Shown here in pieces: positions 8,875-18,217 of a stretch of 64,000 nt of DNA. Positions within the stretch are counted from its first letter, which is position 1. Every line of letters starts with the position of its first letter. The stretch is from assembly GCF_004297875.1 (NCBI RefSeq), contig NZ_SCSK01000053.1:1-64000 (forward strand). The letters run 5' to 3'. The position numbers and the translations under genes were made by a program. The stretch comes from Pandoraea sp. Lineage in GTDB: Bacteria; Pseudomonadota; Gammaproteobacteria; Burkholderiales; Burkholderiaceae. A model generated the notes under the pieces. That model saw only the letters and a list, made by a program, of their open reading frames with translations. It searched no databases and was not told the origin of the DNA.

Positions 8875-10274
8875 GAGCGCGCTCCCGCCGGACGCTGCAG
8901 CAGGATGCGCGCGCGCTCGAGCGCGGCCGGCTCGACCACCGCGCGCTTGCCTTCGAAATGCGCGCCGCGTGTGGCGTCGATGCCCAGGCGCGAAGTGGTA
9001 CCGTCGACCGACGAGGAAGGGTCGAGCGGGCTACCGGGTAGGCCGTCGACGACGAACAGATCCTGGTGCGGCTGAAAGTGCGTGGCCATCGCCCAGAGGA
9101 CTTGTGCGTCGTCGGTGATGTCGATGTCCTGGTCGACCGCGATCACTGTCTTCAGGTAAGGGTCCCAGCCGAGCAAGGCCAGCATGATCTGGCGTGCTTC
9201 GCCGTCGCGCGTTTGTTCAAGGGCGACATAGCAGTGGAAATGGGTACCTGAATTCGGGTAGTGCAGCGCGGTGACCGACGGGAAGCGCGCCTTGAGCTTC
9301 TCGCTCATTTCGGCCTCGCGAGGCAGGCGCGCCAGCGTCAGGTGTTCGGCATACGGCCCGCCGACCACATCGACCAGCCAGGCGTCGCGCCGCCGCATCA
9401 GCGTATCGACGCGCAGCACATTGTTGGTCGAGCGGTCGGACGAGTAGCCCGTGAATTCGCCGAACGGGCCTTCTTCGGCGTAGGCGGTCGGATCGATCGC
9501 ACCCTCCAGCACGAACTCGGCACAGGCGGGCACGCCAATGCCGTAACGCGGCGTGCGCACCAACTCAAGCGGCGCGCCGAGCAAGCCGCCGGCGATCGTC
9601 CGCTCATCGGTGCCGAACGGCACGCGTGCCGAGGCAGCGAGCATGAACAGTGGATGCGCCCCGATGACCATCGCCACGCGCAATTCGTCGCCGCGCGCAC
9701 GCGCTGCCTGCAACATGCGCCACAAATGGCCCCGCGAGTGCAGGCTGGTGGCCAGCGCGTTGCGTGCATGTCGCATCGAACGGTGATAACTGAGATTGGC
9801 CACGCCCGTGACGGGATCCTCGGCGACGATCACGGCGTTGGTCACATAAGGGGCGCGATCGCTCAGAAAATGCTTGATCATCGGCAATTGCGCCAAATCG
9901 ACCGCGTCGCCTTCGAACACTTCGTCCAGGATCGGGCCGTAGGGCACATAGCAAGGCGGGATCGGCGCGTTTGCGCGTTGCTGATATGCCGCATGCAACT
10001 GACTTGTCTCGACGCCGAACAGGCGAGCGATGCGCTCGCGCGAGGCGAACACGTTGGTCGCCAGCGGCGCGCCCAGGCCGTCGACATGCTCGCACACGAC
10101 CATGGGATGCCGGTTTTGAGCGGCCAGCTCGACCACCACGGCGGTCACGTCCTGATCCGAAGACAGCGTCTGGCCAACGGTCAGGACGTCGTCGGGAAAG
10201 CAATCGCGGTACGCGTTCACGAATGCGTGAAAGTCCTGCACATTCCGCATATCGACAAAAGACCCCAAGGTCAT
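8871..10274 (-). CDS. UbiD-family prenylated-FMN-dependent decarboxylase
   Basis: NLSYHRSMRHARNAL...YAEEGPFGEFTGYSSDRSTNNVLRVDT (ExxxxE motif) and C-terminal PGSPLDPSSSVDGTTSRLGIDATR; stop overlaps ubiX-like ATG (ATGA). Confidence 0.9.
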   Translation of the reverse strand: MTLGSFVDMRNVQDFHAFVNAYRDCFPDDVLTVGQTLSSDQDVTAVVVELAAQNRHPMVVCEHVDGLGAPLATNVFASRERIARLFGVETSQLHAAYQQRANAPIPPCYVPYGPILDEVFEGDAVDLAQLPMIKHFLSDRAPYVTNAVIVAEDPVTGVANLSYHRSMRHARNALATSLHSRGHLWRMLQAARARGDELRVAMVIGAHPLFMLAASARVPFGTDERTIAGGLLGAPLELVRTPRYGIGVPACAEFVLEGAIDPTAYAEEGPFGEFTGYSSDRSTNNVLRVDTLMRRRDAWLVDVVGGPYAEHLTLARLPREAEMSEKLKARFPSVTALHYPNSGTHFHCYVALEQTRDGEARQIMLALLGWDPYLKTVIAVDQDIDITDDAQVLWAMATHFQPHQDLFVVDGLPGSPLDPSSSVDGTTSRLGIDATRGAHFEGKRAVVEPAALERARILLQRPAGARS

Positions 10275-10332
10275 CGTATACCTCTGCAAAAAGCGGGCGC
10301 GGATTCCGGGAAAAACGCGCCCGCAGTAAACA

Positions 10333-11241
10333 TCACTTCACATACGTGCTGGTCAGGCGCTTTTGCGCTTCTTCCAGGTCTTTCGGCGGCTTGGTCGGCT
10401 CGATGCCCACCAGGCGGGCAATGTTGTTGCCCATGTAGTCCTCGAGCCCGTCCTCGTCGAGTCCCATGCCTTGCGGTTCCGGCGAGCACAGGACTTCCAG
10501 CTCGCGCAGCCACATGCCGGGCTCGTTGGGCGGAGAATCCGTGCCGAACACAATCTTGTTGCGCGGCAATTGCTTGGCGAACTCGACGATGCGCGACTGG
10601 AAGCACCAGCCCGACTCGCAGTACACATTGGGGGTGTCCATGGCCATCCAGAACGCCTCGAACGAGTAATTGCCGCCGGTTTGGATACCGAAGTGTCCGA
10701 TGATGAAATTGACCATCGGAAACTCACGGATGATCGGGTAGAACTGCGTCGGAATGGTGTAAGGGCCATCACCCGTGTGAATCAGCACCACCACCCCGAG
10801 CTCGGCGCATTTCTTCATCGCCGGGCGCAGCCAGTCGAGTGCGCGATCGGGCCGGTAGCCGTGCATGTTGGCGTGCAGCTTGAGCATCTTGAAGCCGTAT
10901 TCCTTGACATGGAACTCCAGCTCCGCGGCGCCGTTTTCCGGGCCCCAGCGCGGGTTGTAGGTGAAGTTGCCGATGAATCGATCGGGGTACTTCTGCGTCA
11001 ATTCAGCGATGTACTTCATATAGTCGCGAATGCCTTCGCGGCCGCGCCGGTTGCCGTCGCGATAGCCGGTGTTGCCGGGCGGCGGCTGGATGAATCCCAT
11101 GTCGATGCGGCGCGGCTTGCCATTGATGATGTAGGGCCCGTCCATCAACTTCAGCAGGCGCTCGCCGGTGAACGGCTCGCCGGTGTGGCGCCACGCTTCG
11201 TCGACGAGATTGGTCGGGTGCAGATGGGTATCGATGATCAT
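10333..11241 (-). CDS. Amidohydrolase_2 (ACMSD-like) family protein, HxH motif intact
   Basis: MIIDTHLHPTNLVDEAWRHTGEPFTGERLLKLMDGPY...HTGDGPY...GHFG...FGTDSPPNEPGMW. Confidence 0.82.
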   Translation of the reverse strand: MIIDTHLHPTNLVDEAWRHTGEPFTGERLLKLMDGPYIINGKPRRIDMGFIQPPPGNTGYRDGNRRGREGIRDYMKYIAELTQKYPDRFIGNFTYNPRWGPENGAAELEFHVKEYGFKMLKLHANMHGYRPDRALDWLRPAMKKCAELGVVVLIHTGDGPYTIPTQFYPIIREFPMVNFIIGHFGIQTGGNYSFEAFWMAMDTPNVYCESGWCFQSRIVEFAKQLPRNKIVFGTDSPPNEPGMWLRELEVLCSPEPQGMGLDEDGLEDYMGNNIARLVGIEPTKPPKDLEEAQKRLTSTYVK

Positions 11242-11256
11242 TGAAAGGACTCCCGC

Positions 11257-12201
11257 TCAGGCAACCAGCGTCGCCAGATAATGTTTGTTTTCGATGCCGT
11301 AGGCGGCCAGTTGGGCTTCGGCTTGCTCGACGCTGCGCGGCGGCTCGGTCGGGGCAAGGCCGATCATGCGGGCGAGGTTGTTGCCGAGGTAGTCCTCGAG
11401 CGTGTCTTCGTCGAGATTGAGCCCTTGCGGCGGCTCGGTGCACAGCACTTCGAGCAGGCGCAGCCACATGCCGGGTTCATTGGGGGGCGTATCCGAGCCG
11501 TAGAGGATCTTGTGCTTGGGCAGCACCTTCGAGAATTCGACGATGCGCGATTGCAGGCACCAGCTCGATTCGCAGTACACGTTGGGCAGTTCCATCGCCC
11601 ACTGGAACGGCTCGAAGCAATACACGCCACCGGTCTGCACGCCGAAGTGCGCCATGATGAAATTCACGTTCGGGAATTCCTTGATCATCGGCACCCATTC
11701 GGTGGGTATGCTGTAGGGACCGTCGCCGGTATGCAGCTTCACCGGGACGCCGAGCTCGGCGCATTTTTCGAACGCCGGGCGCACCCAGTCGATCGCGCGG
11801 TCGGGACGGTAGGCGTGCATGTTGGCTTGCATCTGGACCATCTTGAAGCCGTGTTCCTTGACATACCGCTCGATGGCCTCGACGCCGTTTTGCACGCCGC
11901 AGCGCGGGTTGTAGACGAAGCAGCCGAGGAACCGGTCGGGGTATTGCTGGACCAGTTTCAGGGTATACGCCATGTAGGCGTCGATCGCCTCGCGCCCGCT
12001 CTGCACGCCGTCGGTCCAGGTGTAGATGGTGTTGCCCTGCGGGGGCTGGATGAATGCGCGGTCGATGCGGCGCGGCTTGCCGTTGATCCGGTAAGGGCCG
12101 TCCATCATTTGCAGCAGGCGTTCGCCGGAAAACGGCTCGCCATCGTGCCGCCAGGCCAGATCGACCACGTCGGTCGGGTAGCAGCTGGTATCGATAATCA
12201 T
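11257..12201 (-). CDS. Amidohydrolase_2 (ACMSD-like) paralogue, HxH motif replaced (DTSCYP)
   Basis: MIIDTSCYPTDVVDLAWRHDGEPFSGERLLQMMDGPYRINGKPRRIDRAFIQPP...HTGDGPY...AHFG...YGSDTPPNEPGMW; co-linear with the 10333-11241 protein. Confidence 0.82.
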   Translation of the reverse strand: MIIDTSCYPTDVVDLAWRHDGEPFSGERLLQMMDGPYRINGKPRRIDRAFIQPPQGNTIYTWTDGVQSGREAIDAYMAYTLKLVQQYPDRFLGCFVYNPRCGVQNGVEAIERYVKEHGFKMVQMQANMHAYRPDRAIDWVRPAFEKCAELGVPVKLHTGDGPYSIPTEWVPMIKEFPNVNFIMAHFGVQTGGVYCFEPFQWAMELPNVYCESSWCLQSRIVEFSKVLPKHKILYGSDTPPNEPGMWLRLLEVLCTEPPQGLNLDEDTLEDYLGNNLARMIGLAPTEPPRSVEQAEAQLAAYGIENKHYLATLVA

Positions 12202-12452
12202 GTACTCGATCTCCTAAGACAGGGAAGTCGGCGGAACTCTTCTGCTGTTGCAGCGAGTTCCTCTCCAACCTTCGAATCGCGGGCAGCCACGTCTTGCCAC
12301 GGCCTTTTACTAAGCGCGTTGCCGCGCTTTCCCCCGCCCTGCATCAGGTGACACATGACGTGCACTGCTGCTTGAGTCGCAGTATCACGATCGCGATGCG
12401 CTCTGTACAATATTATTTAAAGCGATGTTTGATACTTATTCGATATGGCGAT

Positions 12453-13433
12453 ATGGACATCCGTCTCTTGCGTTACTTCGCGGTGCTCGCCGATGAACTG
12501 CACTTCGGGCGTGCCGCCGCCCGGCTCAACATGTCCCAGCCGCCGCTCAGCCAGCAGATCCGTTTGCTCGAGGAAGAGATCGGCACGCCTCTGTTCGTGC
12601 GCACGCATCACCGGGTCGAGCTCACGCCGGCGGGGCAAACGCTGAAGGACCAGGTGCCGCTGATATTCGCGCAGATCGAGCGTGCGCTCGACCTGACGCG
12701 GCAGACCGGGCGCGGCCAGCTCGGCAAGCTGGAGATCGGCATGCTCAGCTCGGTGCTGGTCGGCGTGATCCCGCGTGCCATGCATGTGTTTCGCGAGCGC
12801 TATCCGGATGTATCGTGGAACCTGCGCGAGATGACGCCGGCGGCGCAACTCGCGGCCTTGCGCGAGAGGCGCATCGACGTGTGCTTCTTTCGCATGAGCC
12901 ATGACGATCCGGGCCTGTGCAACGAAGTGTTGCTCTACGAGCCCATCATGGCGGTGCTGCCCGAGACGCATCGCATGGCCAGCCAGGCCGAGCTCGCGCT
13001 GGCCGACCTGGCCGCTGATCCGTTTGTCTCGTTTGGCCTGGGGCAATCGCGCTTCGCCGATTTCCTTTACCAATGCTGCGTGCAGGCCGGTTTCGCGCCG
13101 CAGATCCGCCAGCAGGTGATCGAGGTGCAAACGTTGCTGAGCCTGGTACGGGCCGATTTCGGGGTGGCCTTGCTGCCGGCCTCGATCGCGCATATCGCGC
13201 CGGCCGGGGTGGTGTTCCGGCGCCTGAGCCCGGCCGTGCCGGAGGTGCCGTTGTATGCGATTTATCGCGCCGACGACGTGTCGCCGGCGCTCAAACTGTT
13301 TCTCGATACGATTCGCGAAGTGGTCGCGCAAGACAGTCGCGCGCCGGCCAGCGAGCCGGCCAACGCGCAACGGATCGAGGCGGTGTTTACCGCGCGCGTG
13401 CCTGCGCCGCGTGCGAGCTCACGAAAGCCTTGA
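12453..13433 (+). CDS. LysR-family transcriptional regulator
   Basis: MDIRLLRYFAVLADELHFGRAAARLNMSQPPLSQQIRLLEEEIGTPLFVRTHHRVELTPAG; classical LysR HTH. Confidence 0.92.
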   Translation: MDIRLLRYFAVLADELHFGRAAARLNMSQPPLSQQIRLLEEEIGTPLFVRTHHRVELTPAGQTLKDQVPLIFAQIERALDLTRQTGRGQLGKLEIGMLSSVLVGVIPRAMHVFRERYPDVSWNLREMTPAAQLAALRERRIDVCFFRMSHDDPGLCNEVLLYEPIMAVLPETHRMASQAELALADLAADPFVSFGLGQSRFADFLYQCCVQAGFAPQIRQQVIEVQTLLSLVRADFGVALLPASIAHIAPAGVVFRRLSPAVPEVPLYAIYRADDVSPALKLFLDTIREVVAQDSRAPASEPANAQRIEAVFTARVPAPRASSRKP

Positions 13434-14250
13434 TGTGTTGATTCAGCACGTCCGGCGCGTCGCGATGCGGCGAGTGACCGCAGGCGGGCAGCTTGACGAT
13501 TTGCGCGTGCTGCACGTGCTGGCCAATGCTTTCCATCTGCGCCATCGTGCCGTACTCGTCGTCGAATCCCTGCACCGCAAGCAGCGGGCAGCGTATGGCG
13601 CCCAGCGCACCCTCGATGTTCCAGTCCCGAAAGGCCGGATCGAGCCAAATGTCGTTCCAGCCCCAGAACGCGGAGTCCACATCATCGTGATAGCGCGCCA
13701 GACGCGCGCGCAAGCCCGTGCCGGTATAGGCCTGCCTGGCTTGCGTAATGCTCTGCACCGAGACGTCTTCGACGAACACGTGCGGCGCGATCACTGCCGC
13801 GCCGGCCAGCGCATCGGGAAACGCCGCGGCGTAGAGCAGGGCGATCGAGCCGCCATCGCTATGGCCGATGAGCCACATGCGCCGGCGTTGCGCCTCGTCC
13901 ACGCCCAGCGCATCGAGCAGTGCGGGCAGCACTTCGCGGGCCTGGCGATGCATGAACGTCACTGGCCACTTTTCGTTGGCCGCGCGAGGGCTCGAACGAC
14001 CATAGCCGGGGCGCGAGTAGACCAGGCCGCGCATGCCCAGCGCCGCGCATAGCGTGCGCGGCCAGTCCTTCCACATCGCCACCGACCCGAGTCCTTCATG
14101 CAGGAATACCGCCAGCGGCGCGTCGAGCGCCGCCGTGTCGAGCCACTGATATTCGATTTGCAGCGAACCTGTCGATGCAGTGGCAGGCAACGTCATCAGT
14201 TCCGTCCCGGACGGTGGGGGCACAATGGATCGCGAAGCGTTGGCGCTCAT
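13387..14250 (-). CDS. Alpha/beta hydrolase associated with the box cluster
   Basis: LAVFLHEGLGSVAMWKDWP...MWLIGHSDGGSIALLYAAAFP (GHSDGG nucleophile elbow); start overlaps the ligase stop (14247-14250). Confidence 0.85.
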   Translation of the reverse strand: MSANASRSIVPPPSGTELMTLPATASTGSLQIEYQWLDTAALDAPLAVFLHEGLGSVAMWKDWPRTLCAALGMRGLVYSRPGYGRSSPRAANEKWPVTFMHRQAREVLPALLDALGVDEAQRRRMWLIGHSDGGSIALLYAAAFPDALAGAAVIAPHVFVEDVSVQSITQARQAYTGTGLRARLARYHDDVDSAFWGWNDIWLDPAFRDWNIEGALGAIRCPLLAVQGFDDEYGTMAQMESIGQHVQHAQIVKLPACGHSPHRDAPDVLNQHIKAFVSSHAAQARAR

Positions 14251-15848
14251 AACAACTCCCTCAATTTGAAGCGCTGTATTTTACCGGTGGCGGTCTTTGG
14301 CAGATCGTCGACGAAAACGATCTCGCGCGGATACTTGTGCGGCGCCAGGCGTGTCTTGACGAAGGCCTTCAGGTCCGCCGCCAACGTCTCGGAGCCGGTG
14401 AAGCCTCGCCTGAGCACCACGAAGGCGCGCGTTTTGACCAGCCCGTCGTGCGTGACGCCGGCCACGGCCGCTTCGAACACGCATTCGTGCTGGGTGAGCA
14501 CCATTTCGACTTCGATGGGCGACACGTACTGGCCGCTGACTTTGAGCATGTCGTCGCTGCGCCCGGCATAGACGTAGCAGCCGTTGGCGTCGCGCCGATA
14601 CTTGTCGCCACTCCTGAGCCACTCGCCGAGAAACGTTGCGCGCGATTTTTCGCGGTTGGTCCAGTACATCAGCGCGGCACTCGGCCCCTTGATGTAGAGG
14701 TCGCCGATCTCGCCGTCGGGTACCGGATGGCCGGCTTCGTCGCGCAACTCGACCTCGTAGCCCGGCACGGGCTTGCCAGTGGTCCCGTAATGAATGTCGC
14801 CCGGCCGGTTCGACAAAAAGATGTGCAGCATCTCGGTCGAGCCGATGCCATCCAGGATGTCGCAGCCAAAGTGCGCGCGGAAGTGCTCGCCAATCTCGCG
14901 TGGCAGCGCTTCGCCCGCGGAGGTGCACACGCGCAGGGCGACCTGCTCGCGCGCCGGCAGGTGCGGCGAGGCGAGCATGTTGGCGTACAGCGTGGGCACG
15001 CCGTAAAAAATCGTGGGGCGGTCTCGCGTGAGGCGCTCGAATACCGCCTCGGCGGTTGGGCGCCCGGCCATCAGCACGACGCTCGCGCCGACCGACAGCG
15101 GAAACGTCAGGCCGTTGCCCAGTCCGTAAGCAAAGAAGAGCTTGGCCGCCGAGAAGACCACGTCGTTTTCAGTGATGCCCAGCAGTGGCTTGGCATAAAG
15201 CTCGGCTGTCCAGTACAGGTTGGCATGCGTGTGTACCGTGCCCTTGGGCCTGCCCGTCGAGCCCGACGAATACAACCAGAATGCGATGTCGTCGGCGCTG
15301 GTGTCGACGGCCTGGGCTACCGGCGTGGCCGCGGCGATCAGCTCGCTGAACACCGGCACGGTGGCCGGCATCGCGATCGATGGCTCGGCCACGATCAGCC
15401 GGCAGTCGGCTTGCCCGCTTTGCGCCAGTGCCTGCTGCACGGTGTCCAGCAGCGGGCCGGAGACGATCGCCGCGCGCGCATGGCAATGGCCGAGCATATA
15501 GGCATAGTCGGCCGCGCCCAGCAGCGTGTTGACGACCACCGGCACGATGCCGGCGTATAGCGCGCCGAGAAACGCGACCGGCAATTCGACGGTGTCCTGC
15601 ATCACCAGCAGCACGCGCTCTTCGGGGTGAATGCCCAGAGCGCGCAGGGCGCCGGCGCAACGCCGCATACGTTCGGCCAGTTCGCCGTAGCTGAGCACGC
15701 TCGTATCGTCGATATAGGCCGGCTTGGCGGCACGTGCGACATTGAGCGCTTCCACGTGCGCAGCGAAATTGAATTGTGGCGGCGGCGGCTCGCACGGCGG
15801 ATGCTGCGGCTCGCCCGAGGCAATCGGGGATGGCGTCTGGACTTCCAT
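14247..15848 (-). CDS. bclA: Benzoate-CoA ligase
   Basis: FWLYSSGSTGRPKGTVHTHANLYWTAELYAKPLLGI...DGIGSTEMLHIFLSNRPGDIHYGTTGKPVPGYEVELRDE...DDLPKTATGKIQRFKLREL; benzoate-CoA ligase features, in a box cluster. Confidence 0.92.
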   Translation of the reverse strand: MEVQTPSPIASGEPQHPPCEPPPPQFNFAAHVEALNVARAAKPAYIDDTSVLSYGELAERMRRCAGALRALGIHPEERVLLVMQDTVELPVAFLGALYAGIVPVVVNTLLGAADYAYMLGHCHARAAIVSGPLLDTVQQALAQSGQADCRLIVAEPSIAMPATVPVFSELIAAATPVAQAVDTSADDIAFWLYSSGSTGRPKGTVHTHANLYWTAELYAKPLLGITENDVVFSAAKLFFAYGLGNGLTFPLSVGASVVLMAGRPTAEAVFERLTRDRPTIFYGVPTLYANMLASPHLPAREQVALRVCTSAGEALPREIGEHFRAHFGCDILDGIGSTEMLHIFLSNRPGDIHYGTTGKPVPGYEVELRDEAGHPVPDGEIGDLYIKGPSAALMYWTNREKSRATFLGEWLRSGDKYRRDANGCYVYAGRSDDMLKVSGQYVSPIEVEMVLTQHECVFEAAVAGVTHDGLVKTRAFVVLRRGFTGSETLAADLKAFVKTRLAPHKYPREIVFVDDLPKTATGKIQRFKLRELL

Positions 15849-15943
15849 ACTTCCTCCTGTGGAAATGCGAGGCGGCGCTATTGAATAGCGTTTTGTTGCG
15901 CCGTCCGAATCGTGCTGAATGGGTTTTGCCGGCTTAAACGGTA

Positions 15944-17527
15944 TTACGGGGCGTACGCTGCGGCGGTCTCGGCCGTGGCCGCGACGGTAGCGCTCGGACC
16001 CTGGATTGCCGTGCGCCTGTGATAGAACGCCAGGGCGCGCAACCCGCCGAGCTCCTCGCCACCGCCGGCACGGCCGGGGCCGCCGTGCAGCGACATCGGC
16101 ATCACATTGCCGTGACCCGTCTGGCTTTGGGCGACCGACGGCGAGACGGTATGCACGCGCCCGTGGGTGCCGGCCAACTCGAGCGCGATGCGCGTCAGGC
16201 GTGTTTCATCATTCGAGAACACCGACGCGACCAGCGAGCCTTGCCCGCGCCGGGCCAGCGAGACGGCATGGCGCTCGTCGCCGATCGCCGCATCGTAAGG
16301 CGCGAGTGTCGCGACCGGACCGAACACTTCAACATCGTGCAAATGCGCAGCCTGCTCCGGATGCCGCTGCACGAACAGATGCGGCGCGAGGCACGCGGCA
16401 AGTGCCGGGTCGGTGTCGACCAGCGGCACTTGGGCGCCATCGAACGCCAGTTCCGCCTCCTGGGCCAGCAGCGCGATACCCTCGCGCACGCTGTCGTACT
16501 GAGCGCGACTGACCAGCGCGCCCATGCGCACGCTGTCGTTGCGCGGATTGCCCACCGTGATTTTGGCCAGCCGGGCGCACAGCGCCTCGGCGGCCGCATC
16601 CAGATGCTGCGCGGGCACGAAAGCACGGCGGATCGCGGTGCATTTCTGACCCGACTTGACGGTCATCTCGCGCACCACTTCCTTGACGAACAAATCGAAG
16701 GCCTCGGTGCCGGGAGTCGCGTCGGCGGCCAGAATCGCACTGTTCAGACTGTCCGCCTCGACGTTCAGGCGCGCGCCGCGTTGCACGAATGCCGGATGCG
16801 CGCGCAACTGCGCCGCGGTCTGCGCCGAGCCGGTGAACGACACGACGTCGAAGGCCTCGATCCGGTCGAGCAGTCCGGCGGCGCTGCCGCAAATCACCGA
16901 GAGAGCGCCCGGCGGCAGAATGCCGGCATCGACCACGTCGGCCACCATGCGCTGCGTGAGCCAGGCCGTGGCGGTGGCTGGCTTGACGATGACCGGTACA
17001 CCGGACAGCAGCGCCGGCGCTGCTTTTTCCCACAACCCCCAGGACGGGAAGTTGAACGCATTGATGAACAGTGCGAGGCCATGCGTGGGCGTGAGGACGT
17101 GCCGCGTGTTAAACGATTGGTCTTTGCTCAGACTGACCGGCGCGCCGTCGCTCAGCACCTGCGCGTCGCCCAGCGTTGCACCAAGCTTGGCGTAGTGCGA
17201 CAGCGTGAAAATGCCGCCGTCGATGTCGACCGCGGAGTCGTTGCGGGTGGTGCCCGAGTTGGCCAGCGCAATCGCGTAGTAGTCGTCGCGCTTGCTTTGC
17301 AGCAGTTTGACCACCTCGCCCAGCAGCGCGGCACGCGCGCCATAGCTCAGTGCGCGCAGCGCGGCTGCGCCCTCGTCGCGGGCAAAGCGAAACGCCGCGT
17401 CGAGATCGAGCCCGTCGCTGGACACGCGCACCAGTGCCTCGCCGGTGACCGGATCGGTCAGCAGGGTGCCGTCGCCGCGCCCGGCGACCCAACGGCCTGC
17501 GACGTAGTTTTTCAATAACTCTGTCAT
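15944..17527 (-). CDS. boxZ: 3,4-dehydroadipyl-CoA semialdehyde dehydrogenase
   Basis: MTELLKNYVAGRWVAGRGDGTLLTDPVTGEALVRVSSDGLDLDAAF...VSFTGSAQTAAQLRAH...VKSGQKCTAIRRAFVP...MPMSLHGGPGRAGGGEELGGLRALAFYHRRTAIQG. Confidence 0.9.
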   Translation of the reverse strand: MTELLKNYVAGRWVAGRGDGTLLTDPVTGEALVRVSSDGLDLDAAFRFARDEGAAALRALSYGARAALLGEVVKLLQSKRDDYYAIALANSGTTRNDSAVDIDGGIFTLSHYAKLGATLGDAQVLSDGAPVSLSKDQSFNTRHVLTPTHGLALFINAFNFPSWGLWEKAAPALLSGVPVIVKPATATAWLTQRMVADVVDAGILPPGALSVICGSAAGLLDRIEAFDVVSFTGSAQTAAQLRAHPAFVQRGARLNVEADSLNSAILAADATPGTEAFDLFVKEVVREMTVKSGQKCTAIRRAFVPAQHLDAAAEALCARLAKITVGNPRNDSVRMGALVSRAQYDSVREGIALLAQEAELAFDGAQVPLVDTDPALAACLAPHLFVQRHPEQAAHLHDVEVFGPVATLAPYDAAIGDERHAVSLARRGQGSLVASVFSNDETRLTRIALELAGTHGRVHTVSPSVAQSQTGHGNVMPMSLHGGPGRAGGGEELGGLRALAFYHRRTAIQGPSATVAATAETAAAYAP

Positions 17528-17601
17528 GGGGATGAAATCTCTCTAAAGGGGGAAACGACGAGCTCGCCTCGTCGATTTGCACCGTGGCTGCCGGCGGCGT
17601 G

Positions 17602-18075
17602 CTATGCGGCGGTTTTGGAAAACTCGATGGCGCCGCCGGGCAACAGGTACAGCACCAGCGCCTGGCCGTTGGCGACCGTGGGGCGGTGGGCGCTGCCCGG
17701 TTCATAGACGCACCAGCCGGCGGGATGGCCGTCGAAGGTGGCGCCTTCGGTCAGGGGCATGATCAGGTCGATCTCGCCGTTCGGGTGTACATGGTGCGGC
17801 CCTGCAATGTTTTGCATGTCGACGACATCGACTGAAAATCCATGCGTTTCCGGCAGTGCCTTGAAAATGCGGCCATATTTGATGCCACCGCCTTCCCGGT
17901 TGCATAGCCAACCGTCCGCCACACCGCTCCGGCATGCGTGCGCCAACGCCCGGTAGGCGAGGCTGTCGGCGCCATATTCGCGATTGAGCCAGGCGGCCAG
18001 GGCGCCATCGAGCGGGCGTCCTGCCAGACGCGCGGTCACGCCGGCAATCAATTGCTGGAATTCGTTGGGGGACAT
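17602..18075 (-). CDS. DUF4863-type (PnbB-like/cupin-like) protein of the box cluster
   Basis: MSPNEFQQLIAGVTARLAGRPLDGALAAWLN...GGIKYGRIFKALPETHGFSVDVVDMQNIAGPHHVHPNGEIDLIMPL...EPGSAHRPTV; HxHxxxxE...H cupin-like motif. Confidence 0.7.
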   Translation of the reverse strand: MSPNEFQQLIAGVTARLAGRPLDGALAAWLNREYGADSLAYRALAHACRSGVADGWLCNREGGGIKYGRIFKALPETHGFSVDVVDMQNIAGPHHVHPNGEIDLIMPLTEGATFDGHPAGWCVYEPGSAHRPTVANGQALVLYLLPGGAIEFSKTAA

Positions 18076-18178
18076 GGCACGTCTCCTTGTATCATCGTGC
18101 GAACGGATGCGGCACGGGCGGCGGGTACGCGAGGGAACGCGGCGCCCACGCCGTTGTATTTTTGCCGGGGTGCGATGA

Positions 18179-18217
18179 AAATTAGCACGCGACAAAACCC
18201 GAGTCAAGCACTATATT
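18179..18217. promoter_or_regulatory. Divergent promoter region between the DUF4863/boxZ/bclA operon and boxR
   Basis: Minus strand TTGACT (18207-18202)-N17-TAATTT (18184-18179); plus strand GCGACA (18189-18194)-N17-TATATT (18212-18217); the regions overlap. Confidence 0.5.

Noticed and set aside
15876-15890. CGCTATT-g-AATAGCG followed by TTTTGTT as a terminator between boxZ and bclA
   Set aside because: The U-rich tail is on the plus strand while both flanking genes are on the minus strand, so it does not terminate their transcript; possibly an operator, but unsupported.
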